Shown here: piece after piece, positions 10,640-22,660 of the stretch | Position numbering within the stretch: the stretch's first letter is position 1 | Layout: every line of letters starts with the position of its first letter | Position numbers and translations under genes: made by a program | Source of the DNA: Nematostella vectensis | Taxonomy: Eukaryota > Cnidaria > Anthozoa > Actiniaria > Edwardsiidae | Reading direction: 5' to 3' | DNA: 64,000 bases | Assembly (NCBI RefSeq): GCF_932526225.1 | Contig: NC_064046.1 | Location: 6,931,219 to 6,995,218 of the forward strand | Notes under the pieces: model-generated | Told to the model about the DNA's origin: nothing | Seen by the model: only the letters and a program-made list of their open reading frames with translations | The model's database searches: none

Positions 10640-13237
10640 GTGGAGTCAGAGCCGATATCTCAGATTGCAGCGCTCCACGACAAAGAAGCCAACGCTCCCA
10701 CACAACACACGCCCACCACCCATGGCACTGTGCACAAGCCTACCGCTGTCACGCTTGATCACCATGTCTTCACCAAAAGCGAGTGGAAACGAGCACGCCT
10801 CCGCGCACACCCAACCGTCCCGATCACCGTGTCGCTCGATAAGCAAACCACAACCAAACATAGCCAATCTGCACGCAATTCGTCTCTCCAAGCTGAGGTC
10901 TCGGCCATAGCGGACACTGGCGCACAATCTGACCTGTGGTCTCTCGCAGAATTCCTGGCATGTGGCTTCTCGCTGGAGGACCTCTTCCCTGTACGCCTTG
11001 ACCTCACCGCTGCCAACCGCTCGCCAATCGCCATCGATGGAGCGTTCTTCGCCCGACTGTCGACGATCACTCGTGACGGTGAAGCAGTGTCTTGCCGCTC
11101 AATGGTATACGTAAGCGGCAGCGTCCAAGCCATGTACTTATCGTACGAGTCCATGCTTAACCTGGGCATCTTATCACATGGCTTTCCCTCCGCCGAGCCC
11201 CTAAAGAACCCAAGCGACGAGCACACCGATGACTCAGCCACCCCGCACAGACCCCTGTCAGTCAACTCCACGCGAGCGGTCAACGAGGGCTGCAGCCAAC
11301 CCGACAACACAGCGGGCACATGCTCGTGCCCCCAGCGTATCGCCGCCCCCCCACGCCCTCCAAAGCTGCCATTCGGATGCACACCAGAGAACAACGTAAA
11401 GATGCGGGCCTGGCTGCTGGAGCGATATGCCTCCTCCACATTTAACACCTGCCCCCACCACGCGCTACCCTGCATGAAGGGGCCGCCAGTCGAGATCCAC
11501 GTGGACCCTACCGCAACCCCGAAGGCATGCCACACTCCCGCCAATATCCCCCTTCATTGGCAGCAACAGGTATACGACGACCTCCTACGTGACGAAGCCC
11601 TGGGCGTGATTGAACGCGTTCCATATGGCGAACCCGTGACATGGTGTCACCGCATGGTGATCACACGGAAGCAGAATGGATCGCCACGACGCACGGTCGA
11701 CCTCTCGCCACTCAATAAATTTTGCCAACGGGAGACATTCGCCATGGAGTCTCCGTTCCACCTCGCGCGACGCGTCCCGGTGGACACCTGGATGACCGTG
11801 ACAGATGCCTGGAACGGCTACCACAGTGTTCCCCTCCGCGAAGCAGATCGACCCCTCACGACCTTCATCACACCATTTGGGCGCTGGCGTTATACTAGGG
11901 CGCCTCAAGGCTTCCTCTTATCGGGAGATGGATATAATCGCCGCTTCGACGCCGTTCTATCGGGCTTTGAGCGCAAGGAACGTTGTGTCGACGACACAAT
12001 ACACTACGACTCCGATCTGGAACAGCATTGGTGGAGGACCATCGACTTCCTCACCCGCGTTGGTGAAGCCGGCATCGTGCTTAACCCGGACTTTGCGGGC
12101 TTCCGCGTCTGGAAATCCACCATCGAGCCCCTCCCCAAATACTTGGATGCCATCCGGGACTTCCCTACTCCGATCTCTACGACTAACATCCGAAGCTGGT
12201 TCGGCCTCGTAAACCAAGTGTCGAACTATGCACAGCTACGCGACATCATGGCGCCATTTAAGCCTTTCCTGAGCCCGCGCTGCAAGTTCTCCTGGTCATC
12301 CCAATTGGAAGAGGCATTTCAGGCGTCAAAAGCGGCCATTATCCAGGCCATACGCCAAGGCGTGGAGATCTTTGACATGCAGCGACGCACTTGTCTACGC
12401 CCCGACTGGTCGCAACGTGGCATCGGTTACTTCCTGCTGCAGCAGCATTGTGAATGCCCTTCTGACGTCCCCGACTGCTGCCCTGGGGGATGGCGTATCA
12501 CCCTGGCCGGCTCGCGCTCCCTACTCTCGGCTGAACAGCGCTACGCAGCAATCGAGGGAGGGGCCTTAGCCGTAGCTTGGGGATTAGAACAAACCAAGTA
12601 CTTCACACAAGGCTGCGACAATCTCCTCGTCGTCACCGACCATAAGCCGCTCGTGAAGATATTCGGTGACCACATCCTTGACGAGATCACCAACACACGT
12701 CTGTTCCGCCTAAAACAGCGTACCCTCCAGTGGCGTTTCGACATCAAACATCTGCCTGGGACAAGTAACCTTGCAGCTGACGCAGCATCTCGACACCCGT
12801 CACCCACAGACCCTGACTGTCACTCCTCAACGGGATCGCCGAGCACCCCCGACATGGTAGAAGCAGCACACATGGCATCCATTTGCGACGACACTCAGGA
12901 CATCAGTACCATATCATGGCCCCTCCTCGCACAAGAAACAGCCTCTGACACGTCGCTTAGCAACCTCCTTCAACAGATTGAACACGGAACGACAACTGCT
13001 GACAGCCGCGATCCTGATCTCGCACCCTTTGGGCCCATCCGTGATTCTATCTATGCACATGAAGGGGTCCTCTTGTACCAGGATCGCGTCATAGTCCCCA
13101 CCTCTCTCCGTCCCCGTGTTCTTCAGCACCTCTACGTAGCCCACCAAGGCACCTCGTCAATGGAGCAACGTGCTCGCACAATAATCTACATGGGGCGTAC
13201 GCCACCGTGTGTTATCCACGCACTTCCCCCAGTCTAA
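10640..13237 (+). CDS. pol: Gypsy polyprotein: protease, reverse transcriptase, RNase H, start of integrase
   Basis: An 865-codon open frame. In order: aspartic protease (ADTGAQSD, near residue 92); reverse transcriptase (residues about 300-470, with RRTVDLSPLN, TVTDAWNGYHS, and the catalytic CVDD in place of the usual YxDD); RNase H (near 590-720, with VVTDHKPL and HLPGTSNLAADAASR); then the beginning of the integrase zinc-binding region (LYVAHQGTSSMEQRAR). The frame then hits an internal deletion that removes the first two catalytic aspartates of the integrase, and it ends at 13237. The start chosen is the first ATG; the frame is open a little upstream, and gag is absent. The element cannot move by itself. 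Confidence 0.9.
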   Translation: MESEPISQIAALHDKEANAPTQHTPTTHGTVHKPTAVTLDHHVFTKSEWKRARLRAHPTVPITVSLDKQTTTKHSQSARNSSLQAEVSAIADTGAQSDLWSLAEFLACGFSLEDLFPVRLDLTAANRSPIAIDGAFFARLSTITRDGEAVSCRSMVYVSGSVQAMYLSYESMLNLGILSHGFPSAEPLKNPSDEHTDDSATPHRPLSVNSTRAVNEGCSQPDNTAGTCSCPQRIAAPPRPPKLPFGCTPENNVKMRAWLLERYASSTFNTCPHHALPCMKGPPVEIHVDPTATPKACHTPANIPLHWQQQVYDDLLRDEALGVIERVPYGEPVTWCHRMVITRKQNGSPRRTVDLSPLNKFCQRETFAMESPFHLARRVPVDTWMTVTDAWNGYHSVPLREADRPLTTFITPFGRWRYTRAPQGFLLSGDGYNRRFDAVLSGFERKERCVDDTIHYDSDLEQHWWRTIDFLTRVGEAGIVLNPDFAGFRVWKSTIEPLPKYLDAIRDFPTPISTTNIRSWFGLVNQVSNYAQLRDIMAPFKPFLSPRCKFSWSSQLEEAFQASKAAIIQAIRQGVEIFDMQRRTCLRPDWSQRGIGYFLLQQHCECPSDVPDCCPGGWRITLAGSRSLLSAEQRYAAIEGGALAVAWGLEQTKYFTQGCDNLLVVTDHKPLVKIFGDHILDEITNTRLFRLKQRTLQWRFDIKHLPGTSNLAADAASRHPSPTDPDCHSSTGSPSTPDMVEAAHMASICDDTQDISTISWPLLAQETASDTSLSNLLQQIEHGTTTADSRDPDLAPFGPIRDSIYAHEGVLLYQDRVIVPTSLRPRVLQHLYVAHQGTSSMEQRARTIIYMGRTPPCVIHALPPV

Positions 13238-13454
13238 CGGACGGGCAGAGGTGGCCGTTAAAACGGCCAAGCGCCTCCTTATGTCAAACACTGGTCCGAC
13301 GGGTAGCCTCCACCATGACCGCTTCCTACGCGCTATGCTGCAGCTACGCAACACACCTGACCCAGACTGCAACGTCTCGCCCGCTCAGATTATCTTCGGT
13401 CGCCCCCTGAGGGACACACTCTCTTTCGTCAACAGACTAGAGAAGTTCTCCAAC
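13209..13454 (+). pseudogene. Gypsy integrase, distal part of the core (frame +3)
   Basis: Out of frame with the polyprotein, this segment reads HFPQSNGRAEVAVKTAKRLL, including the third catalytic residue (Glu of RAEVAVK), then VSPAQIIFGRPLRDT, and reaches FSN at 13454. There the hAT terminal repeat CAGGGTTGGATCC starts. Compared with a full Gypsy integrase about 85 residues with the DD pair are missing just upstream, so this copy is dead for two independent reasons. Confidence 0.85.
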
Positions 13455-13907
13455 CAGGGTTGGATCCAGGGTAGTTTACGTGAGTTCCGGAACACACTCA
13501 AAGTTTTCCAGACCAAGTTATTTTGAACTTAAATGGCTTTTTTAAAAATACTCCGATATCCCTAGAAACTATTGGCTTGTCTGTGGAAATCATTCAATCT
13601 TCTGTATTTTTGCTTTTTAATTAAATTAAACACGTAAAAAGATGCCTTATCGTCGTTATTATTCTTATGCGACTTCACGGAGCGCCCTGGATCACGAGCT
13701 TTGGATTTGAGCTTCGATCACTTTTCGGGAACCTTCGGAAATCCGTCGGATAAGATCGGAAAATATTGTCACCAATTTGCAAGCAAGGGGTGAGTGAGGT
13801 ATTATTATAGTTAGCACTGGAACACACTCAAAACCTCGCGCGATTGGCTGGAAAGTTTTTCATTGTGTTGGAACTCACTCAAAACCATTTTTGATTATCT
13901 CCTATTT

Positions 13908-14700
13908 GCCATCCATTTCTTTCTTTTATACCGTATCTGCACGCCTTCATATTTTATTCCTATCACCAGCCTTGTAATTCCATTTAATTGTCTACAAGCT
14001 CAAATTACACTCCACAAGATTGAACAATATGTTATCACAAGAAGTTATCAAAATGTAAGTATCACCTTCCTCTGAAGGTCAAACACACAGTTCTCCCCTA
14101 ACATCTCACTGCTAGCCTATTTCCACCTCTCATACATAGCCACTACTCCGACCCTTACAGCCCTCAATGCAATACACCATATAAAATAGCCACACGTACA
14201 CACTTTAACCCACACACCAACGTCCATTACCACACATTGTATCACCCCACACAGCCACAGTTAAGCCCCGACGCCTCGGTACGAATACCAAATTAAATCC
14301 AAAGCCATCCATTTCTTTCTTTTATACCGTATCTGCACGCCTTCATGTTTTATTCCTATCACCAGCCTTGTAATTCCATTTAATTGTCTACAAGCTCAAA
14401 TTACACTCCACAAGATTGAACAATATGTTATCACAAGAAGTTATCAACATGTAATTATCACCTTCCTCCGAAGGTCAAACACACAGTTCTCCCCTAACAT
14501 CTCACTGCTAGCCTATTTCCACCTCTCATACATAGCCACTACTCCGACCCTTACAGCCCTCAATGCAATACACCATATAAAATAGCCACACGTACACACT
14601 TTAACCCACACACCAACGTCCATTACCACACATTTTATCACCCCACACAGCCACAGTTAAGCCCCGACGCCTCGGTACGAATACCAGATTAAAACCAAAA
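13908..14700. repeat. Tandem duplication, two 396-bp units
   Basis: Units begin with GCCATCCATTTCTTTC at 13908 and 14304 and are almost identical. Each ends with a module reading ACGCCTCGGTACGAATACC followed by a purine-rich AAACCAAAA tail. A third, partial copy (last 225 bp) is at 15336-15560. The plus strand is markedly poor in G. Confidence 0.9.
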
Positions 14701-17080
14701 CTATGATTACCATACTGGGAAAGTGCTGTATCACATTAAGTGATCCCGAGGCGTCCCCCAAATCCCCCACACACCACTTCTTTCCCCACCCCGTCCCCTC
14801 ACCCACATCCCTCTCACAAATTAAATCTTATTCTATCCTTACCACACAACATACCTACCCACTACTACCACCCAGCTCTATACATGTCACAACCCCCTTT
14901 CTCTCCCCTCCTCATACCTAGCTAACCACCCAAGTACCCCCCTACTCACATCACCCACACCCAACCACCCACCTACCTCACAACAAGCACCCCCTCATCC
15001 CTCACCCCACAAACAGCCCCATACCCACTTTACCCATACCACACCATCATACAACCCACCACGATTATTCCAAGCCCCAACACAACACCAACACCCACCT
15101 AAGCCCCACACACCGACACACACACTACCTCCCCCCTTACACTTTCCTACACTCTCAGTTAAATATACATACCTAACACACCCTACACAAGCCATACCCC
15201 TGCCAACACCAAAAACCACACACCCCTCCCCCCCATGGCCACAACACGACTCACGCTACAACACACCAAACCAACCACACCCTACAGCAGCAACTAATCC
15301 TACAACCAGCGCTCCCTCCAACAACACACCCTACATACACACAGTTCTCCCCTAACATCTCACTGCTAGCCTATTTCCACCTCTCATACATAGCCACTAC
15401 TCCGACCCTTACAGCCCTCAATGCAATACACCATATAAAATAGCCACACGTACACACTTTAACCAACACACCAACGTCCAATACCACACATTTTATCACC
15501 CCACACAGCCACAGTTAAGCCCCGACGCCTCGGTACGAATACCAGATTAAAACCAAAACTTCAAAAATATTCCCGTACAACAATATAGCCATTCATTGTA
15601 TTCATCCGCCATATTTTACCAATTTTGTAAACCAAACCGCAACCTAGTTAATAAATACCCGGATGTACAATAACCGGAACCGGAAACAGCGATATCTATT
15701 TTCATCTAATACTCGTATAACCACGAGCGCAATCCCCTCATAACCCCCCACTTCGCTGCATACGGAATACCTCCAAGACACGCAATCTAAGCTCCGCCAA
15801 TACACATCTCGGGTATGTACACCCTCCTTTCCACACATCCTATATACTACACACCACATCACGACATCCGTATTCTCTCCCCTTCCAGCTACATGCATAA
15901 GTTCCCACACATATTTATCATTTAGTCCACCACATACAGCCACTAACCAGGACCATCACATGCACCATTTTGTCCACTACACACTTCCCCCTCCTATCTT
16001 AGCCTCTATCCACTTTTTTCTCTTTACCTCATTCCCCGGCGCGCTACCTTTTACTTTTCAGACCAAGCCATGCACTCAGCCGGAGCCAGCCGCTACACAG
16101 GTTTGGCCATTGCATGCACCACGCTACACTAGAGGCATTACTAACGAGCGTGTAGGGGCGGGTGATGAGGGCCTTATCATTCGAAACACGTTTCATATAC
16201 GAATCATCTCCCTAGTTTTTTCCCCTTTTACTCCCACCATCATCGCCGGTTTTCCCCTAGCTTTCCCCTAAGTCCCCCCGCTTTCATCTCTAGGTTCGTA
16301 TATGACCAACCAATAGACCTCGCCCCCTGAAGAGAAGTCTTGGTTGGCGTTATATGCCTTTAGTTCTACATTTCGCAGAGCTCTTTGAAATGACCTACAC
16401 ACTTTTGTCTTATTGGTTTATTTTGTTATGCCCATTTTACATATACATGCCGGTTGTTTTCTCCGTGCCTTTGCCTTTTCCCCTTATCTCTTACCACCGA
16501 TTATCGCTTCATCTGGGGAAAACTATCCTTCCTGTCTTGTTAACGTTTCAGCGTCATCTCCACTCTCACCACGCTCCCTTTGTCGCCTCCCGCGCCCCTA
16601 CTTCATCTTCTTCTCGCCGTTCTACTAGCATCAATTTCCATTGTCCGCAATACACCCTTTCACCGCTACAGAATTTTTTATCTTTTCTCGGCGTTTCCGC
16701 AACACTCATTCGGTCTCTGTTGTTGTTTAATTTCGCCTGTCAGTTATACCATTTACACACTTCATTAGATACATACCTCCACGCATACCTAACCCCCCCC
16801 CTATTACCGCTCACCATTTCCTCCCTACAATCCAAACACTTTTCTTTCTCTTATCCTACACATTACTTTCCCACCCTACACACAACACACTTTCCCATAA
16901 ACACTACACAGTCTTTTCACAATATCCCTGCTTATCATTCTGTTCACACTCACATTATCCCCCTTTATCAGATTTTATTAATGCCGCCGACCTCTTCACA
17001 TCCGCTACACAACACTAGCAACAAGCTTCCGATTTTAACTGTTTTAATCCCCAAATAATACCATATTTACTAACCACCTT
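14701..17080. other. G-poor, C/A/T-rich low-complexity block
   Basis: The plus strand consists largely of CACAC, CCCAC, TTTCC and CTACC strings with very little G, for over 2 kb. It includes the partial copy of the 396-bp repeat at 15336-15560. Frames of up to 234 codons here (such as 16354-17058) are rich in Leu, Pro, Ser, His and Tyr because of the base composition, and I do not treat them as genes. Confidence 0.7.
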
Positions 17081-17244
17081 CTCTACTAAACAAAAAAAAA
17101 CCCTTTATTCATAACTCTCATGTCGTTTTATTATCAACCCCATCTCTCATAACAACCTTAACCCGTAGTCTCATAACCCATAATCTTAACCACCCGAACA
17201 TAACCTTACACAATAACTTCTCCGTTTATTAAATCATTTAAGAT

Positions 17245-17905
17245 TTGATTTACATTCTTTCCTGTAGAATGATTTTGTTCCGATACACAACTTTAAGCTG
17301 GTTTCCGCTTTGTTAATTGCTTCACTTACGGTTTATTCATCGAATCAGGCACGAGGCAACTCGAGTTTTGACAAACAATTGTCTCCGTTCCTATAACACA
17401 TACGACCTCATTATGAATGGGGGAGATCTGTTAGATCCGTTTTACATTCTTTTCTGGAGAATGATTTTGTTCTTATACACAACTCCAAGCTAGTTTCTGC
17501 TTACCGTGTGATGCTGTGATGTTACGATGTGATGCTACCGTGTGATGCTGCCATGCACAATTCTGAAATATGTCCCAGTTGACGACATGCGCAGCATTCT
17601 ACTCAGAATTCGGCCAGAAACTCTTTGGAAACGTTTTGGAAGTGTGATTTTTTGATCAAAAAAAATCCTCGTTGGCCCCTTAAGGCCCCTTAAGACATAC
17701 TGCGCATGCGCAGATTCATATTTCATATGAGTCACAACGCTCACAGAGAGAGGAGTAGAAGTATGATATCCACAAAATGTTCAAAATAATACAATTTGCC
17801 GCATAGTTTTTGCTTTACTAACAGTTCACTCATCGGGTCAGGCACGAGGTCACTCGAGTTTAAACAAGCAATTATCTCCGTTCCTATAACACGTGCGGCA
17901 TCATT
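17245..17905. repeat. Diverged tandem repeats of about 180-550 bp spacing
   Basis: The stretch ACATTCTTTCCTGTAGAATG with following GATACACAACTTTAAGC (17250-17310) recurs at 17445-17500. The GCACGAGGCAACTCGAGTTT stretch with CTCCGTTCCTATAACAC (17350-17400) recurs at 17845-17895. A separate 270-bp insert (17520-17790) containing GGCCCCTTAAGGCCCCTTAAG separates parts of the second copy. Confidence 0.7.
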
Positions 17906-17987
17906 CTACACTCTAACCTTTTGCCATCGCTGTTAGAACCCTTTGTCTCTCATGTAACTCCATCAATACACATATTTTCCGTGCAAA

Positions 17988-19527
17988 TTCGCATCATTCA
18001 CCTGAACTTATCTATTTCATAGTAACGCATCGGCTTGTGTCAAAGCGTTCGTTCGTTCTAAATTTGGTCGCATAATTCACTTACCGTATATGCATAAGTG
18101 CTACGTCACTTCCGTTCTATTCTTAACCCATAAAAGTTAGTTTTCTTTGTTTTCTTTAGTCTCATTATATTATTTCTTATAATATTTCTGCGCTACAATT
18201 TATTTTACAATTACTTTCGCTTTAACAGAAACTATTCTATCATTTTTGGTGGATTTTTCGACACCTTTTGTACATATTTCCTGTTCATTTTTTACATCAT
18301 TTAGGCATTATATTCATATTCCATATCGTCATAGTAACGATCATGATATACTATTTCATACCTAATAGTTCCCACAACTACACCTACTCCACATCTCCCT
18401 CACCACCACTCTTACCTATACACCATACCAATTTTTTCCCCCACCAACACAGCCATTAGCCATCTCCATACCACACCATATTAGTACTAATTTTTTCTTT
18501 TTCACCTACCCACCACACACTACCACAACCTATCCTAGTCCCACTTTATCTTTCCACCACCCTCCACCACCTACTAGTCCAACCTATCCACCTCCCCACC
18601 GTAATTACCTCACTACCATCTCCACTCCACATCACCTTACTAGCCATCCCTCACCATCACCCTCCAGCATCACCATACCATACGATTACACCCACCTCAC
18701 TACCACACTACTTTAGGCCCCTACGTCTTGGTACGAATACCCGATCCAAACCAAAACATTCGCATCATTTACGTGTACTTATCTCTTTCATGGTAACGCA
18801 TCGGCTTGTGTCAAAGCGTTCGTTCTTTCTAAATTTGGTCGCATAATTAACTTACCGAATATGCATAAGTGCTACGTCACTTCCGTTCTATTCTTTACCC
18901 TGAAAAGTTAGTTTTCTTTGTTTTCTTTAGTCTCATAATATTATTTCTTATAATATTTCTGCACTACAATTTATTTTACAATTACTTTCGCTGTAATAGA
19001 AACTATTCTATTATTTTTGGTGGTTTTTTGTACACCTTTTGGACATATTTCCTGTTCATTTTTTACATCATTTAGGCATTAGATTCATACTCCATATTGT
19101 CATAGTAATGGTCATGATATACTATTTCATACCTAATAGTTCCCACAACTACACCTACTCCACATCTCCCCCACCACCACTCTTACCTATACACCATACC
19201 AATTTTCCCCCACCAACACAGCCATTAGCCATCTCCATACCACACCATATTATTACTAATTTTTTCTTTTTCACCTACCCACCACACACTACCACAACCT
19301 ATTCTATAGTCCCACTTTATCGTTTCACCACCCTCCACCACCTACTAGTCTAACCTATCCACCTCCCCACCGTAATTACATTACTACCATCTCCACTCCA
19401 CATTACCTTACTAGCCATCCCTCACCATCACCCTCCAACATCACCATACCATACGATTACACCCACCTCACTACCACACCACTTTAGGCCCCTACGTCTT
19501 GGTACGAATACCCGATCCAAACCAAAA
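17988..19527. repeat. Tandem duplication, two 770-bp units
   Basis: Two units (17988-18757 and 18758-19527) share the whole sequence, starting ATTCGCATCATT and ending TTGGTACGAATACCCGATCC followed by AAACCAAAA. That tail is related to the tail of the 396-bp units. The right edge cuts directly into the hAT transposase coding sequence at 19528. Confidence 0.9.
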
Positions 19528-20993
19528 AGATAGTAAATATTTTTCTGTACTGGCAGATGAAGCGGCTGATATAGCAAACAAAGAAAATCTTTCTGTTGTG
19601 ATTAGATTTCTCGACTCAACCAAAAACATCAAAGAAGAATTTATTGGATTTTATATTTGTAAGGAGGGAACAACAGGAGAGGCCATCAAAGACTTTATAA
19701 CTGCAGCTGTAGTACCCTTAGGGTTGATGATGGAAGACTGTCGTGGCCAATGTTATGATGGCGCTGGCAATATGGCTGGACGACTTAATGGAGCCTCATC
19801 GTTAATCAGAGCAGAACATGAGAAGGCAATTTTTGTCCATTGCATGAATCACCAGCTGGATTTGTGTATTGCCAATACCTGCCAAATGTCAGAAACATGA
19901 TGGATGTTGTGCGAAAGCTTTTTGAATTTTTTGACAACTCTCCCAAGCGACAAGAACATTTAGAATTCAAGATCATAGAACTTTTGCAAAAAAAAAACCA
20001 CACTGCTTTAATTAATGTATGCCGCACCCGATGGATTGAAAGGATAGATGCTATGGACCGAATAGTTGAGCTTCTCCATCCAGTCACAGCTACACTAGAA
20101 GATATCTCAATGAACAGACACAAGCATGAAAATACCAACTGGAATCCTACCAGCAGACAAGATGCCTAATCATTACTTAATGCTATCAACTTTTCCTTTA
20201 TTGTTGCTATTGTTATTGTCAGACATATTTTGGCACTAAATAAGCCACTTACAGTGAAGCTGCAAAGTAAAGCTATGGATATCCTGAAAGCTAAAGAAGA
20301 ACTTGCTCTTCTGATATCAGTTCTCACTGAAATGAGCAATGACATTGATGCCACACACCATGAACTGTACCAGGATGCAATGACTATCGCAAGACAAGTA
20401 GATGTACAGCCAGATATGCCAAGGGTAGCTCAGAGACAGACACATAGACCCAATGCTCCTGCTTCAAATCCTGAAGACTATTACAAGATAAATCTGACCA
20501 GAGTTTTCCTAGACCATGTACTCGAGCAGCTCGATTCTAGATTCAAGGATGATGTATTTATCTGCTACAAAGGTATTTCGATCATACCCTCTGTTTTGAT
20601 TGCTACTGATGACTGGAAGCCTAATGTTTTAGAATTTTGTAACTATTACAGACAGGACATGCCAAATTATATAGGTTTACAGGCAGAGCTTTTATTATGA
20701 GAGAGATTATGGAAGGGGAGGGATAACAGAGGAGAAGTGATTCCAGACACTCTTCAGGCTACACTGGAGGATATTAAAAAGATGCATATGTCAATATTTA
20801 TTTCATGTTAAAGATCCTGATCACACTTCCAATTTCATCTGCTCCTTGTGAGAGATCCATTTCATCCCTTCGAAATCTTAAAACCTATTTGAGAAGCACA
20901 ATGACTGAGGAGGACAGATTGAATGTATACCCACAAAGACATGGATTCATACCTGGACAGAATAATAGATTTATTTGCTCAATTGCACCCTAG
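19528..20993 (+). pseudogene. hAT transposase, C-terminal two thirds, broken
   Basis: DNA transposase of the hAT class related to the DUF4371/ZMYM-like family. Visible parts: SKYFSVLADEAADI (near 19535, catalytic Asp region), CYDGAGNMAG (near 19750), FVHCMNHQLDL (near 19830), and the hAT dimerisation block SAPCERSISSLRNLKTYLRS (near 20830-20895). Coding switches frame at about 19870, has a stop at 20167, continues at 20230-20697, then stops and shifts again before 20805. The N-terminal zinc finger and first exon are missing, replaced by the repeat block on the left. Not functional. Confidence 0.85.
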
Positions 20994-21235
20994 GAGAATG
21001 AGAATGGCAAACATATTAACTTAAATTTTTGCACCATCTGTTTCTAGAGGGCTTGTGAGTTATGTTCCATCTGGGTCTTACCCTTAAACTGATGGAGAAC
21101 AGCTACAGAAACTCAAACTGGTGCCTGTATAACTTTCTTAAAAAGTCATTTCTAGATGTTTTTTTTATTTAGTGATGACTTTAATTTTTCTATTGACACT
21201 GGGATTTCATGTTAAGCTCAAATGGTTTACAAACA
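20994..21235. other. hAT 3' flank, nothing recognised
   Basis: Sequence following the decayed hAT transposase and still inside the element. No reading frame or repeat stands out. Confidence 0.4.
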
Positions 21236-21239
21236 TTTC

Positions 21240-21560
21240 CCTGGGCTCCAGAAGCTGCAGTTTCAAAGGATAAAAAAGGGGAGTATTTTTCAAATTATAT
21301 ATATATTTTATAATCATTTAGTACTTCTCATTTTTATAACTTGATATTAATGTTGTATTTTTCTCCATAGCTCCAGTGGCTGCAGTTCCCAAGGATGAAA
21401 AAGGGGAGTTTTTTTCAAATTATATTCTTTTTATAATCATTCACTACTTCTCTCTTTTAAACTATGGTAACAATGTTGGATTTTTCTCCAGAGCTCCAGT
21501 TACTGCAGTCCCCAAGGATGAAAAAGGGGAGTTTTTATTCAAATTATATTGTCTATAATT
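21240..21560. repeat. Three-unit tandem repeat of about 124 bp in the hAT 3' region
   Basis: Units at about 21245, 21370 and 21494 each read AGCTCCAG, CTGCAGT, AAGGATGAAAAAGGGGAGT and then TTCAAATTATAT. They lie between the transposase pseudogene and the right hAT terminus. Confidence 0.85.
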
Positions 21561-21991
21561 TTTACATATCTTTTGTATATGACATATGATATTAATATTG
21601 GATTTTTTTTTCTTATTATCTTGAAAACTCCTGGACCAAGGACCAACCACAGGCTTGCGATCTATAAGTACCATTTTTCCTTCTCCTGCTCAAAGACAGT
21701 TAGTAGGCAGCTATATTGGACATAGACCAGTGGCACCGGTTTGGATACCAGATATTTTTTTGTAGAGCAAGGTGTTCCATGAACCACCTTCAACAAAATA
21801 AAACTTTTTTTGCCTTTATGATAGCATGTTTTTTTGTTCTTTTTGGGGTAATTAACTTTTCTGAAAATGCAGAAAATGGCATTTACAGAGCTTGAAATTT
21901 CAAAACATTTTTGGGGAGCATTCCCCTCAAACACCCCTATTGTTGGTGTTTCGGTGGAAACTACTCACTCAAAAACCTTGATCCACCCCTG

Positions 21992-22660
21992 CAACCCTCA
22001 CGTCAGACCACTCTGGCGCGAGGCGCCCTCCGCTCCCGTATCACGCGTACTGCTGAGACACTGAAAGAACATTCGCGCCCACTCAGACCGCTTGCCGTCG
22101 GCGAGAGGGTCTTCCTCCAGAACCAGCAAGGAAGAAACCCTAACAAGTGGGACAGGTCGGAAGTTGTAGTTGAGTCTCCAGGCCACGACCAGTACCGTGT
22201 CAAGGTTGACGGGTCCGGACGCCTAACCCTACGCAATCGTCGATTTCTACGGGCTTACACTCCAGCCTCTCCAGACATCAAGCCACCGCCCGCGGTAGCA
22301 ACACCTCCACACCAACCTTGTCACACATCAGAGCAGCGACAACGGTCTCAACGCCCCCCAGCCCTGTCCCCACAAAGGACACCTACGACGACGCCCTCGC
22401 CATCTGAGTTGGGATCACCAGAAAAGTCTCCCTTCGCGGACTCTGATCCAGTGGGTCCCGCAGCCTCCGCCCGCCACCCTCACTACAGCCCTGCCGAGTC
22501 GGCGTGTGCACCACTTCCCAACGAAGAGCCTTCAGTGTCCCCTCCGCAACAGGAGAAGGCAGCGGCACCGCAGCCGCAGCTGCACTCCCCACGTCCATGC
22601 CGCGCACGCCGAACGCCAAAACGTTACGAGCCTGAGACTGGTCAATGGTACGAGCCGTAA
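21992..22660 (+). pseudogene. Gypsy integrase C-terminus, distal part
   Basis: Continues the integrase interrupted at 13454. It reads RPLAVGERVFLQNQQGRNP and KWDRSEVVVESPGHDQYRV, the small barrel domain that binds DNA at the C-terminus of Gypsy integrases, then GSGRLTLRNRRFLR and a proline- and serine-rich tail to TAA at 22660. The tail (PPAVATPPHQ, SPQRTPTTTPSPSE) has no recognised domain. The first few codons lie in a different frame (22000-22064) from the long one, so a small indel is also present. Confidence 0.85.

Larger units (their letters stand above)
13455..21991 (+). mobile_element. hAT transposon inserted in the Gypsy integrase gene
   Basis: Ends are CAGGGTTGGATCCAG on the left and the inverse of CAGGGGTGGATCAAG on the right, typical of hAT. 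Near both ends the motif GGAACxCACTCAAAA is repeated (13489, 13816, 13868; inverse context at 21951), giving subterminal repeats. The hAT transposase 3' half lies at 19528-20993. Between the left end and that point sits a 5.6-kb block of repeats with no transposase N-terminus. A clean 8-bp target duplication is not visible: CAAC abuts both ends, and an imperfect 8-mer (CTCCAACC, CTGCAACC) is possible. Confidence 0.75.

Noticed and set aside
10759..11544. 261-codon minus-strand ORF
   Set aside because: Antisense shadow of the Gypsy polyprotein in GC-rich DNA.
11805..12217. Frames of 86-135 codons on both strands
   Set aside because: Out-of-frame shadows of the Gypsy reverse transcriptase.
16354..17058. 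234-codon plus-strand ORF
   Set aside because: Sits in the G-poor block; the composition (Leu, Pro, Ser, His, Tyr) follows from base skew and no motif is present.
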